Assembly (NCBI GenBank): GCA_963971575.1
Contig: OZ020613.1
Location: 48,788,250-48,852,249, forward strand
Direction: 5' to 3'
Source: Liopterus haemorrhoidalis
Taxonomy: Eukaryota > Arthropoda > Insecta > Coleoptera > Dytiscidae
DNA: 64,000 nucleotides
A program made the position numbers and the translations under genes. The notes under the pieces are model-generated. The model worked only from the letters and a program-made list of their open reading frames with translations. It was not told where the DNA came from and did not search any database. How positions within the stretch are numbered: the first letter of the stretch is position 1; each line of letters begins with the position of its first letter. Shown here piece after piece: positions 24,064-35,553 of this stretch.

Positions 24064-25342
24064 AAGGGTGGGCCATCGGGTACGCCGGACTTAAATTTCC
24101 CTCCATTTTTTTTTTTTTTTGTATTTAAATTGGCAACTCTAATGTTTGACATTAGTTATCTGCTGTTATTGAGGTTATTAAAAATGGATCGCTATACAAA
24201 ACATATTATTATTCTTAAAACATTTTACAAATTTGCCGAAAGTTATGTGGAGACTGTTCGAAAAGTTCGTGGAATTCTTGGTATTCATATTTCAATTAAT
24301 GAGACCACCGTTCAAAGATAAATTAAAAAAATTGTGGAAACTGGTTCAATTATGAACAAACAAACTATACCGCGGCCGCGTCCTGTGTGGTCTGCCGAAA
24401 ACATTGCAGATGTCAGTGAGAGTATCGATGAGAATCCAGGAACATCAACACGTCGTCGTTCTCAACAACTGAACATTAGCAGGACCAGTTTGCAACGAAT
24501 TCTCACCAAAGACCTTCACCTCTACTCGTACAAAGTTCAATTAAATCCGAAGCTCAAGCCACAAGACCATTTGCAACGGACATTTCGTTAACTGGGTGAT
24601 GGTAAACGAAACAGTGAATGACAATTTTATTAAAAACATCATCTTTAGCGATGAAGCCCATTTTCATTTGGATGGTTTTGTTAATAAGCAGAATTGTCGA
24701 ATTTGGGGCAGTGAAAATCCTCATATTATTCATGAAATAACGATGCACCAACTAAGAATCACTGTTTGGTGTGGATTACGGGCTGGAGGTGTAATTGGAC
24801 CGTTCTTTTTTTAGAATGAGTCTAGTCAAGCTGTAAATGTAAATGGAATGCGATATCGTGCCATGATATTAAACTTTTTGTGGGATCAATTGAACGGCAT
24901 GGACCTTGAAGAAATGTGGTTTCAACAGGTCGGTGCCACATGCCGTACAGCAAGAGAAACCATCGATTTGTTACGACAACATTTTCCTGGTCGTGTGATT
25001 TCCAGAAATGCTGACTGACGTTAATTGGCCGGCCAGATCCTGCGACTTGACGCCATGCGATTTTTTCCTCTGGGGTTTTCTAAAGTCCAAGGTCTATGCT
25101 AACAGACCACAAACAATTCCTGAACTGAAAACAGAGATCCAACGCGTTATGTCTGAAATTGAACCAACTGCCTTGTAAAAAGTCTTCGAAAGTTTTATCA
25201 AAAGGGTCAGGGTATGCCTACATCGTATTCCATAATTAATGTCAACATGTCTACTTTATAAATCAATAAAAATTTACCAATTCAATTATAATTTACTGTT
25301 TCATTTCAAAATTAAATCCGGCGTACCCGATGGGCCATCCTT
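24064..25342 (+). mobile_element. mariner-type transposon, degenerate, full length
   Basis: TA borders both ends (24062-24063, 25343-25344). TIRs are AAGGGTGGGCCATCGGGTAC and, inverted, AAAGGATGGCCCATCGGGTA. The transposase on the plus strand shows helix-turn-helix text, then NIIFSDEAHFHLDGF with the first catalytic D, then FQQVGATCRTARET, where the usual QDGA aspartate is V, then (shifted) ARSCDLTPCDFF. Stops and frameshifts near 24321, 24591 and 24814 plus the lost D make it inactive. It sits in gene C intron 2. Confidence 0.85.
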
Positions 25343-25491
25343 TATGTTCCATGGTAAAAGTTGCAATCCTGTATATCTTTTACAACTTTTTTTTTCAACT
25401 TATGTATCTATTGCATTTTTTTGCAGGGGCTCAAAATCAGGTTACACCTAAGTACTCAAGTTCATGTTTAACTATGAATTGTTTATTGTAG

Positions 25492-25638
25492 TGCCCAAAG
25501 ATGGAGCTACAGGCGATGTATATCTCTACACCGACTCAAACATTATTATCACCGAGGAGATTGACATCAAGTCTGAACCTGTAGGCACCAGTGAATGTGA
25601 AGGAGATGAACTGGAGAGCACAGCTCTCTCAAACAGTG
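25492..25638 (+). CDS. Gene C exon 3 (second type 2 cassette)
   Basis: Acceptor GTTTATTGTAG, donor GTCAGT, 147 bases, phase 1. Encodes VPKDGATGDVYLYTDSNIII, then EEIDIKSEPVGTSECEGDE and ends NSG. It is closest to gene B exon 2, so gene C carries two type 2 cassettes and no recognisable type 3. Confidence 0.82.
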
Positions 25639-26696
25639 GTCAGTAGATACAGTTTTATTATAAGCTTCTGTTATCCGGTGATATGTAATTTGATTTTGTT
25701 GCCATATAGTTTAAAATATGCTGAAACAATGTTCACGTACTACGATATCTACGAGATCCGAAAATCACAACAGTTTTTTGCTTTTGAAAACTAAAATCCG
25801 TTTAATGTTTACGTCTGATATAGGTGATCCATCAGACCAATAACCAAGATGGACAGCGCATGCCAAAACAAAATATGTCGCAATCATAAGCCTACGAGGG
25901 GCAAGGGGAATTCAAACGGAAAATAAACAATAACCTCAATGAAATTGCCCTGTAACTTACCTATATTTAGAAATATTTCATTTTTAAAGTTTATTATTAA
26001 CTTTATGGCGTAATTTCTCTGTTATCGTAAATCACCTATTAAACTAGTTCTTTTAATTTATTGAAAATAAAAAATGGAAACGAAATTTTTAAATTTATTT
26101 AAAACTATGATTTTTTTAATAATATATATACATATATGTATAATAAATGTTGGTCTTGCTTCAATCAGTATTTTCATGGATCTGATTGCTTATCGGATTT
26201 TACATCGGTGAATTTAAAAATGCGTAGATTAATTATATCTATGAATTAAGAAACGGTTTGATAGATTTTCGATGCAATCGATTAGTCAGTCAATTAATTC
26301 TGGAATTTTCCCTATGTTTGTTTGAAATTTAACCTCAAACTCGAACGCCAAATATCAGTTAAATGACACTGGAGAGTGATATTGCCAACATAATATATAA
26401 ATAAATAAATTCATGGCTATCTAGACGACTTTTTTCGATTAAAAACTGACACGCTCGAATAAGCAGTGTGGTGGTGAAATATTGTACTAGGCGCTCCAGT
26501 ACTGTTTGAACTTATTACATATATTCTAGTGTTGAATTTTTGTTCAATGTCGGCAGAAGTTAACTATAAAAGTGGAACAAATTTTAGTGTCATTTAAGAC
26601 AGGACAAAGATAGGCATCTTAGTTTTTTTCTTTTCTTAAGAAAAATAGAGGGTAAGTTAATATTAATTCCAGTATGGGAAAAGATTTGGTTATGAA

Positions 26697-27131
26697 CTAG
26701 AGGAAGGCATGGGAACATATTTTGAGATAAAAAGTAATAGATACTATGCGAGTTTGTTCATTATATTTGTCGCAGAAAAACAAAACTGCAATAATATGCT
26801 TGCACCTGCAAGTTGCATATTTAACTTTTAGCTGCTCCTGTTCAACTAAAACTAATTTTATTTCATGAGGCAATAAACATATGGCACTTGTTTTCAAACA
26901 GAATCCATATATTGTAAATTCAGATGACCGACACTCAGATGTACCACATAAAATTACGTGCCCGGCATTTAACACCTGCTTAACTACAAATTACACTTCA
27001 ATAAATCTACTGAAATTAAATTTTAAATATTGTAATTTAATGCCCACCTCCTGTTATACACCTCGATACATGTTTAGCGCTTAAAAATTTAAAAAATTGG
27101 CAAATATTTACTCGCATTTTCATAAAATAAA
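26697..27131 (-). pseudogene. SWIM zinc-finger relic
   Basis: Minus-strand text FFKFLSAKHVSRCITGGG (near 27045-27100) and, after a break, VLNAGHVILCGTSE, LCLLPHEIKL-like text and TCRCKHIIAVLFFCDKY parallel the exon at 1-322 (FNFLSA..SRCVVEG, LLNAGNLMLCG, CKHISAILLFC). The C-x-C half of the SWIM motif is eroded to YATCRC. The break at about 26975-27045 could be a decayed intron, since an acceptor-like TAAGCAG precedes GTGTTAAATGCC. It lies in gene C intron 3, antisense to that gene. Confidence 0.55.
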
Positions 27132-27354
27132 AATGTACTGTGCTTAAATTAACCTGTTCGCTATTGACATATTGACAGCTGAGTACTAGAGACAACAACC
27201 ATATTGGTTTGGAGCACAGCGCTGCCACCGATAATATCACTTCTCAATAAGATGGCTTCTATTTTAGAATGATTCATCAAACGCTCACCAGATGGTCCCT
27301 CTTAGCTGGAAAACCTTATAGCCCCAGTACCTGCAAATAAAAATAAATACATAC

Positions 27355-27635
27355 TACTTTATAATAATAATAATAATGTCTAGTATGATGCGGTTCAAAA
27401 AGTTGCTGAAGTTTGAGATTAGTGGACGCTTGTCAAGACCTGACAAACCTCATAATAATAATAATAATATTTATTTGTGTTTGGACATATATCCATACAA
27501 ATGAGTTTTAGTTTAATTAACATTTTTTTGTTTATATATAATAGTTGTAGACAGAGGTACATAGTGTTTCATAATTTTTATTTAAAAGTGACATAAAATA
27601 TAAATAAATAAATAAATAAATAGATAATAAATAAG
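27355..27635. repeat. (ATA)n and (AATA)n simple repeats
   Basis: Runs of ATA near 27361-27378 and 27453-27471 and AATA near 27600-27632, with unassigned sequence between them; such tails often mark retrotransposon 3' ends, but no body was identified. Confidence 0.6.
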
Positions 27636-27715
27636 TAGTTGACTTCGGTCAGATATCAATACAGTGAATTAAACTAAAGCAAGTTAAAACTCCTGAAAAT
27701 CTCCTATTTTTGCAG

Positions 27716-28674
27716 GTAGCGAAACATCTTCCGGTAATCCAGATGAAAGTTGGAAGCCAATGTCTGTTAACAAGTTCAAACAGATTAATGCAACACAAAC
27801 CATAGAGACATGTTTTAAATGTAATATATGTGAGAAAATATTTGTTCAAGACCAAGATCTAACTGCACACAAACCAGTACATACAGGCGAGAATGGGTTC
27901 AAATGTGAGCAGTGTAATAAAACATTTTCAAATATATCAAATCTAATGAGACACAAACTAATACATACTGGAGAAAAGTCATACATATGTGAACAATGTA
28001 ATAGAGCATTTAATCAGAAATGTAGTCTTGTTCAACATATACGCATTCACACTGGTGACAGACCATTCAAATGTAATCAGTGTGATAAAGTATTTGTAAC
28101 TTCATCAGATGTCACTAAACACAGACGAATACATTCTGGAGAAAAGCCATATAAATGTGATCTGTGTGATAAAGCATTTACATATTCATCAGATCTCGTT
28201 AGACACAAACGAATACATTCTGGAGAGAAACCATACAATTGTGATCAGTGTAATAAAGCATATGCACATTCATCGGATCTCAATATACACAAGCGAATAC
28301 ATTCTGGAGAGAAACCATACAACTGTGATCAATGTAATAAAGCTTTTATACGCTCTCCAGATCTCATTCAACACAAACGAATACATTCTGGAGAAAAGCC
28401 ATTCAATTGTGATCAGTGTGATAAAGCATTTGCTCAGAGGGCAAGTCTTATTAATCACAAACGATTACATTCTGGAGAGAGACCTTTCAAATGTGAACAG
28501 TGTAATAAAGCGTTTACACGTTCATCAGATCTCACTATACACAAACGATGCCATTCCGGAGAGAAACCATACAATTGCGATCAATGTCATAAAACATTTT
28601 CAAAAAGGGCAAGTCTTAATAATCATAAACGATTATATTCTGGACCAGGGACGGATTTAGGGAGTGGCGAGTGA
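27716..28674 (+). CDS. Gene C terminal exon: ten-finger C2H2 array with aberrant 3' end
   Basis: Last exon of a 471-residue protein. Acceptor CTATTTTTGCAG; the exon opens GSETSSGNPDESWKPMSVN. Ten C2H2 units start FKCNICEKIFVQDQDLTAH. The tenth ends HKRLY instead of H-x3-H, so its zinc ligand is changed. Right after it the sequence turns into SGPGTDLGSGE and a stop, from ACCAGGGACGGATTTAGGGA, which resembles a hAT terminus and is unlike any other gene end here. The array was therefore probably truncated by an insertion that supplied a new stop. Fingers 4-10 use SGEKP linkers, 1-3 TGE/TGD. Expected to bind DNA in the nucleus; expression is not proven. Confidence 0.86.
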
Positions 28675-29157
28675 GGCATAGCGTCGGTTGCGAAGTTAAC
28701 AAATATAAATACGAAGTTTATAATGAAGCATGAATAAAATTATTTTTCCACACCTGTTTAATTATATTGCAATTATTAGCACTGTTTTAGTGCAAAATAG
28801 TACCCATAAATAACTACTATCATTTCATAATTAACTGCTTACGGCCAATCATAAACCTACTTATCCATAAATCACTCTCGCTGATCCAATCATATTTGAC
28901 AATGGCAATGGGGGCGGGGCAAAACTGCCGTGAACTGCAGTGGTAGCAGGGCAACATGGATGAAGCTATCACTTGCATTAAAATTATCAAATTTGAGTCT
29001 AATTTATTTGTTTAATAGGTGTGGAAAAAGTATTGTATTGCATTCGCGATTATGGCCATTATTCACTCAGATGATTTGCGCCACTCGCCTGCGGCTCGTG
29101 GGCTCAAACGTCATCTTCGTGAATAATGGCTGTCATAATCGCTCATGTAATAATATA
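28645..29157. mobile_element. Transposon-like insertion at gene C 3' end, boundaries uncertain
   Basis: Starts with CAGGGACGGATTTAGGGAG. Inside, TTTTTCCACACCTGTTTAA (about 28746) faces its inverse in TTTAATAGGTGTGGAAAAA (about 29011), and GCGATTATGGCCATTATTCA (29046) faces its near inverse at about 29110-29143. The right-hand partner of the first terminus was not found before the retrotransposon tail at 29158. Confidence 0.5.
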
Positions 29158-32100
29158 CTATTTATTTATTTATTGGACTGGAACACACACAGGACAAGCC
29201 CAGTAAAGTGTTCTCTGTATAATAATACACGTTATATGTTTAAATTATTACTAATTAAAGTACATAATCAAATAGTGAAAAAATACGAAATGTTTTAGAT
29301 ACATACAAGTAATGACACATGCAATTTATTGGACAACATAAAGTTTATGTTAGAATTTCAATGCACTTTCGGCGGAACAGAAGTTTGGCAGAATTGAAAA
29401 TATCAATAGTCCCAAAGTTCATATTATAAGTAGATGCCAATCTGATGAGCGGTGAATTACGGAAGGAATTAGTATTAAAATTTGTTACGTGAAATAACGT
29501 TTGGTTGCGGGTCTGATATGAGGGAACATGAAGACCAAAAAGTTGTAGCAGGTCACTGCTTTCAGTATGACTATTAACAATCTTATAAAGAAAAAGCATG
29601 TCCGCTAGCACACGACGATTTTTTAATGTTAAAATATTAAAAGTAGTACAGGCAGATTCATAATTTTCATAAGGGATGTCTGTTTTATAGCAAAGATATT
29701 TTAAAGCTTTAATCTGAATTCTTTCAATTTTATTTACATACTTATCATACTGTGGGTTCCAAATAACGGATGCAAAATTTAGTAGACTATAAACATAGGC
29801 AAAGTAAAGATTTTTAATAGGAATTACCGATTTAAATTTTTTTGTGCTACGAATAATAAAACCCAGCATTCTCCAGGCTTTAGAAACTATATTTATTATA
29901 TGAGCTTCAAATGATAATTTTGTGTCAATATACACCCCAAGATCCTTCACAACTTCAGTCCTATTTAATAAATTCCCATTTAACTTATAGTCAAATATAA
30001 ACTTATTAGTATTTCTAGAAAATGAGACAATTTGGCATTTACCATAATTCAAGAAAAGTTTATTTACATCGCAATATTTATGAAAATTATCAAGGTCATT
30101 TTGAAGCAATATTGCGTCAGAAATTGAAGTAATTTTAAAGAACATTTTCATGTCATCAGCAAATAATAGAAAATTAACATTTGAAATATAACTAGTGATG
30201 TCGTTTATGAAAATCAGAAAAAGTAATGGTCCTAAATGAGACCCCTGAGGGACACCAGATGTAATTTTTACAAACCTTGACGTAAATTGATTGATTTTCA
30301 CAGCTTGACTTCGGTTCTTAATGTAAGAGATAAACCATTTAAGTAAATCCCCATGAATACCCATTTTTAAGAGCTTATTTATTAGAAGATTATGGTTGAT
30401 TTTGTCAAAGGCTTTACTGAAGTCTGTGTATACAGAATCCACTTGAATTTGTTTATCTAAATGTTTTAGCAAATAGTCGGTATACAAAAACAAATTTGTG
30501 TCAACCGATCTACCTCGAACAAATCCGTGTTGCTGGGGAATTATGTAATTCTTGACGGAATTGTAGATATTATTAAAAATTAATGATTCAAAAATTTTTC
30601 CAAAAATACATAGTTTGGAAACTGGCCGATAATTTTTTATTAAATTTCGATTACCTGATTTAAAAATTGGGCTGATATAGGCTCTTTTCCAAATGCTGGG
30701 AAATATGCCTTCAGAAATGGATTTATTATAGATAATAAGCAGAGGAGCTAATAATTGATCAGATAAAGATTTAATGAAATATGACGGAATATCATCAGGA
30801 CCAGCTCCTTTGTTAGGATCGAGATCATTTAGAACAGTTTTTAGATTGTTTTCAGAAATATGCAGTGAACTAATGGATAATGGAGAGGTTGATAAGTGCA
30901 AATTATCATTATTAATTATAATAGGTGAATATGGTTCAAAAACAGAGAAAAAAAAGTCGTTAAATGAGTTTACAACGGATTCCCCATCAGAAATTTCTAC
31001 TTTGTCGAGGTTTAGCAACACACCCGGTATTGACGAATTTTGTCTTTTATTTGAAATGAAATTCCAAAAATTTTTAGGATTTGATATAATATTACTTTCA
31101 GTGATTTTAATATAGTCTGCATAATCATTAGAGATTAAAAATTTAGATCTACGCCGAAGTGCATTAAAACTTACAAGATCCGCCCTGTTGTTGAATTGTT
31201 TCCACCTTTTGTGATATTTTAATTTTTCTTTTACACATTTAATTGTTGGTACAGAGTACCACAGTGGAAAACGATTGTTGATTTTAACTGTTTTAGATGG
31301 GACAAATTTCTTGATGATATTATTAATAATTGAATAAAATTTGACAACAGACTCCTCGGTGTTGCTAACACTAAGAACAGATACCCAGTCAACAGAATTC
31401 AATTCAGCTACAATTGAGTTAATATCCATTGATTTAAAATAATATTTTATATAATTTTTAAAACCTAAAAATTTGCAATTAAGATCAACAATAAATTCTA
31501 AACTGGGGTGGAACTTGTCCTCAGGTACTAGAGGAAATTCAGACCTCCTAACATCTTTGATACTAATTCTATTACATAAGATTAAATCCAATACATTACC
31601 AGAAGTATTGCGAAAATTTGAAAATTGATATAATGAACAGAAATTGAATAATTCCATAAACAAATCCAATTTATTATTGCTTACTGTTGTAGATGGAATA
31701 AAAACACTGTCTTTTTGAATCCAATTTATTGAGGAGAGATTAAAGTCCCCCACAACAATAAACAATTCATTTGGATGTGTATTAATAAGAGTTATCATGT
31801 TATTTATAAACACATCAAATGCATTTAAATCATAATCCGGAAGGTATACACAACACAAATTACACTTCTGCCCTTGTGAACTCACTACACTTAACCAAAT
31901 ATCTTCAGCCGTAGTCGCCCACTCAGGTTTGGGAGAATGTACAATAGATGAGCGGACTGCTATTAGTACACCGCCACCATCCTTTTTTAAAGATGCAGTG
32001 TCACTACGATCGCGTCGAAAAACTACATAATTGTTATCAAATAATTCAGAACTGTTAACTGAATCGATTAGAAACGTCTCTGTTAAACATATTACATCAT

Positions 32101-33178
32101 GATTTGTATTTAATATATTTTTATAAAAAATATCTGTTTTTGTTCTTAAGCCACGAACGTTTTGGTAAAAAATATCCATAAATTTAATAGGGAAAAATAT
32201 ATCACACTTTACAAAAATACAAATTGAGTTTAATCCAGCCGTTCCAAATTTTTCAGTTTTAACAATCCTTATTTTAGAAGAATCAGATTTACGTATAAAA
32301 AGTTTTCCGTTTCGGAACCATACATATTTATAATTGAAATTTTTTGCGAAGACTCGAGTAGAATTAAACAATTGTTTATAATAGGGAGACAAGTGTTCAT
32401 TTATAAAAATATTTGAAGAAAAACCTGATATTTGTAAACCTGGGGTCACAGCCTGAGTAGATGTTGGGGATTTCCGTTGTAGACGTTTAGTTTGAATATG
32501 AGCCGCGATAACATCATTCAGTTTCTTTCTTGAGAAAAAGCGAACGACAACACTCCTGGGCGCGTTGGACGTATTACGAGTCTGGACGCGATGGACAACC
32601 TCAACATCTTCTTCCTTGATTTGACTCTCGATGGTGTTTCCAATTTTGTCCAAAATATCCAAAAGGTTTTCATTTTTAGTCTCGGGAATGCCATATATCT
32701 CGACATTATTGCGTCTGGAATATTGCTCCAGTTCATTGAGCCGCTCAGTTAAATTTTCATGTTCTTCTGATAGCTTAAGGTGGTCACATTGTAATTTATC
32801 AATTTGGTTGATTTTCTTTGAGAAGCTATCCAGGGTGACTTGAAATTCAGTTACTTTATCTGAGCAAAAATTTATCGAGTGAAGCAAAGTATCGTATTTG
32901 GTATTCAAAGAAGATAGCTGGTTTTTAATTGAATGTAGCTCGTGCAAAATAACACTAGAACCGTTATTACATTCTTCTTCTCCTCCTCCAGAGGGAACGT
33001 CGTCCTCGACACGACACTTTGGACAGATCCATTTGACTCCAGATTCGCGAAGAATACTGAGCGTTCCAGGTTTAATTTTCCCACATTTCTCATGGAATAG
33101 ATTCTTACACGGGCCGCGGCACAGAAGACCTGATGTTCTGCCTACGTATTGGTTGCATACGCCATAATTTTTAGACAT
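29158..33178 (-). mobile_element. CR1/Jockey-like non-LTR retrotransposon, apparently full coding length
   Basis: The 3' end on the minus strand is CTGTGTGTGTTCCAGTCCAA followed by (TAAA)n, with no long poly(A), like CR1-group tails. A second, degenerate member with the same tail lies at 49387-52470. The 5' boundary is not resolved; untranslated sequence may reach towards 33580. Confidence 0.78.
29345..33178 (-). CDS. Retrotransposon polyprotein: PHD-like finger, coiled coil, endonuclease, reverse transcriptase
   Basis: One open frame of 1277 residues. Residues about 8-55 form a PHD-like cysteine cluster (CRGPCKNLFHEKC, WICPKC; the second cysteine of the first pair is Y). A coiled coil (about 75-160) leads into YSRRNNVEIYGIPE and PRSVVVRFF, the RNA-binding part of CR1-type ORF1 proteins. 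From an internal ATG at residue 334 (32179) comes the endonuclease: QNVRGLRTK, ICLTET (catalytic E), VVGDFN. The reverse transcriptase (about 790-1060) has GFVRGRSVDTN, DFSKAFDKINHN, GVPQGSHLGPLLFLIFINDI and catalytic FADD. ORF1 and ORF2 are normally separate; here no stop divides them. The intact frame suggests recent insertion. The family acts by target-primed reverse transcription in the nucleus. Confidence 0.88.
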   Translation of the reverse strand: MSKNYGVCNQYVGRTSGLLCRGPCKNLFHEKCGKIKPGTLSILRESGVKWICPKCRVEDDVPSGGGEEECNNGSSVILHELHSIKNQLSSLNTKYDTLLHSINFCSDKVTEFQVTLDSFSKKINQIDKLQCDHLKLSEEHENLTERLNELEQYSRRNNVEIYGIPETKNENLLDILDKIGNTIESQIKEEDVEVVHRVQTRNTSNAPRSVVVRFFSRKKLNDVIAAHIQTKRLQRKSPTSTQAVTPGLQISGFSSNIFINEHLSPYYKQLFNSTRVFAKNFNYKYVWFRNGKLFIRKSDSSKIRIVKTEKFGTAGLNSICIFVKCDIFFPIKFMDIFYQNVRGLRTKTDIFYKNILNTNHDVICLTETFLIDSVNSSELFDNNYVVFRRDRSDTASLKKDGGGVLIAVRSSIVHSPKPEWATTAEDIWLSVVSSQGQKCNLCCVYLPDYDLNAFDVFINNMITLINTHPNELFIVVGDFNLSSINWIQKDSVFIPSTTVSNNKLDLFMELFNFCSLYQFSNFRNTSGNVLDLILCNRISIKDVRRSEFPLVPEDKFHPSLEFIVDLNCKFLGFKNYIKYYFKSMDINSIVAELNSVDWVSVLSVSNTEESVVKFYSIINNIIKKFVPSKTVKINNRFPLWYSVPTIKCVKEKLKYHKRWKQFNNRADLVSFNALRRRSKFLISNDYADYIKITESNIISNPKNFWNFISNKRQNSSIPGVLLNLDKVEISDGESVVNSFNDFFFSVFEPYSPIIINNDNLHLSTSPLSISSLHISENNLKTVLNDLDPNKGAGPDDIPSYFIKSLSDQLLAPLLIIYNKSISEGIFPSIWKRAYISPIFKSGNRNLIKNYRPVSKLCIFGKIFESLIFNNIYNSVKNYIIPQQHGFVRGRSVDTNLFLYTDYLLKHLDKQIQVDSVYTDFSKAFDKINHNLLINKLLKMGIHGDLLKWFISYIKNRSQAVKINQFTSRFVKITSGVPQGSHLGPLLFLIFINDITSYISNVNFLLFADDMKMFFKITSISDAILLQNDLDNFHKYCDVNKLFLNYGKCQIVSFSRNTNKFIFDYKLNGNLLNRTEVVKDLGVYIDTKLSFEAHIINIVSKAWRMLGFIIRSTKKFKSVIPIKNLYFAYVYSLLNFASVIWNPQYDKYVNKIERIQIKALKYLCYKTDIPYENYESACTTFNILTLKNRRVLADMLFLYKIVNSHTESSDLLQLFGLHVPSYQTRNQTLFHVTNFNTNSFRNSPLIRLASTYNMNFGTIDIFNSAKLLFRRKCIEILT

Positions 33179-33582
33179 CGCGGAATAATAAATTACAACT
33201 GTTGAGGGTCACTGATAATAGTTCGTGGCACACACTTTGTTGGAATAAGTCCGCAGAAACACGTACAAATTTGTCCAGTATGCATAAACGGCAAAAAATA
33301 CTTATTTTATGAGTTTAAGGCTTTAACACTAAGTTGATCCAAAATATTATCACACAACAACAATGATCATTATTTTACGTATACAATGATATATAACACC
33401 ACTAATTAATTACTTTGAAAAACTTTAAATTTTAAAAAAATTTCAAGAGCACAAATAAACGTGTATAACTCGAGAGAATATACATTGAATGATATTCAAT
33501 GTATTACTATTACTTTACAAAATTATAAGGTAAATGTAAAAGAGAGTTTTTGTTTAAATTTTAATTGTTAGATGTTTATACA

Positions 33583-33850
33583 CTGAGGCCCGGTTTTTCC
33601 ACCTTCAGATAAAGTTCCAGGTAACTATCTGACAGATAAGATTATTTTTAACTTCATCTGCTGAGTAAATGTCATCCCTTCTTTCTATACAAATGTATCT
33701 ATCGGATAGTTATCTAACGGATAATGAGACTGACGTATTGGATTCACTGACTGGTATTGACATTTACTCAGCAGATGAAGTTACAAATAACCTTATCTGT
33801 CAGATAGTTACCTGGGACTTTATCTGAAGGTGGAAAGACCGGGCCTGAGA
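33583..33850. mobile_element. Foldback MITE
   Basis: Arms of about 95 bases are inverted copies: AGGCCCGGTTTTTCCACCTT at the left and, inverted from the right, AGGCCCGGTCTTTCCACCTT, continuing through AACTTCATCTGCTGAGTAAA. A spacer of roughly 75 bases separates them. No coding capacity. Confidence 0.85.
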
Positions 33851-35177
33851 GGAATGATTCAAATGTACAACCTAGTATGTTGTGGTCGACCTGCGAGCAA
33901 GGCATATCTAAAAAGGACACTAAAAAGGATTATCGCAAATATGTGCCATCGAGTATGAAATGACAAAGAAAATAGATTCGCCTTAATGAAAGCCAGGGAA
34001 ATTATTTTATAAATTAATATAAATTATGTATAAAGAATCAGTAGATTATTTTTACTAATAACTGTATATATTGGGTTTATGTGTAATAAACACTAGAATG
34101 TGTATAATTTTGGAGAAAGATTGAATCTTGAAGCAAACTTGCTCCCGAAGTAAGACTGGTACTTTGTCTAGGGTGCATAGATAATTTGGTCCACCTCAGT
34201 CCTGGAGGGAAACCGTTTAAATGTGATCAATAATAGAATTAGAATATTAGCAAAGTAATAAAACATTTTTACAGAGAAACATTTTAGTTATAAACTATTT
34301 GATATGACATAAGCTTATTTGTAAAAATTACACAACAGATCTGTCATTGAAGAATTTATTTTGTAACATATATATATATATACCTAAATGATGTTTTGTA
34401 ATAATTATAATTTAAAAATATGTCTGTGCGATTTATTTATATACCGGGGGTTCCATTTAACCGGGAATGTAGGTATGGGGATCATGCCAACTACAGCAGA
34501 TACGGCTTAAATTAAATTAGGCCACATTATCACTATAACTAGTGCATTTGAATGGCACTTATTCGTTTTGAAAATGCGTAGCTTATTCTTCTTCGCCAAC
34601 CAAGTATAAATGTGTTGACAACTAAGTTTATTTTCGATAACCGAGACTTTATTTTCACTAAAAATTTGATCGAGACTTGAATTGTTTGAAAACTTTTAAA
34701 TTTAAACCTTGTAACCATTTATCACGGCTAATTTTGAGTGTTCGCTCACTTCGATACACTACTTATTCGTAGAACATAAAATTTTTGGAAACCTCAAAAA
34801 TTACAGTTCTGCAGCTTATGCATCATTTGATGTGCAACCAACCACACAACAATATGACGTCATTTCGATTTATATATAGATATAAATAACCTAAAATGTA
34901 ATATTCCTTAACCATAAAGTATCAGATTTAAAATACAATTTTACATTTATTTACACCATGACAACTTATTAATTGTAATTGATATATTAAATACATACAT
35001 TAGAAATAACGTAAACGTAAAAACAACACAATTAGAGGTGTCAAATTCGAATTATCCTAATTTGAAAATCATCTATTTAACACATTTAAAGGGAGGAAAA
35101 CATTTGTTATTCCTCCACGCCGAACAATGAGTCATGCGAACCACGTGATTAGACTGATCTATAGAGGTTCTCATCTA
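33851..35177. other. Intergenic with zinc-finger traces
   Basis: Mostly unassigned AT-rich sequence. At 34200-34232 the plus strand reads SPGGKPFKCDQ then stop, a clear scrap of a C2H2 linker and finger start. At 34550-34590 TTTGAATGGCACTTATTCGTTT recalls the inverse of the array repeats in genes A and B. These suggest a lost family member. Confidence 0.45.
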
Positions 35178-35431
35178 GAGGGGAAGCAAGCATTATTAAC
35201 AAGTATTTTAAGATCGCAGCGCTATTTCGGCATACTTGGAACCTTCAAAATAGACATTCGTTACATATAAACAACGTGAATTTTAATGTTTATTGGTGGT
35301 TTTTGTAATTTTGCTACAATATTAATACTTGTTTTTATGCAAACATTTTTTATAAAAAAAGCGCGATAGAATGTCTATTTCTGTAGTTGCTAAAATCCCA
35401 CCAGATGTCATATCGCTTAGCAATTTTTCCC
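35178..35431 (-). mobile_element. MITE family Y, divergent copy
   Basis: On the minus strand it begins GGGAAAAATTGCTAAGCG, then TGACATCTGGTGGGATTTT, matching the opening of family Y; the right end has GATCGCAGCGC, also found near the family's other terminus. TA-like flanks. Just upstream of gene D. Confidence 0.6.
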
Positions 35432-35553
35432 TAGAGGTACAATGATCGGCACGGACTGCTACATAATATTGATATAACTACTGGTAATTAGGATTAATTT
35501 CCTCTATTGAAAATTAGAAAAAATTGTTGTAAGGGCTTGGTTCACGAGTGAAT

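Noticed and set aside
32898..33167. Plus-strand frames at 30774-31115, 32631-32843 and 32898-33167
   Set aside because: Antisense shadows of the 1277-residue retrotransposon frame.
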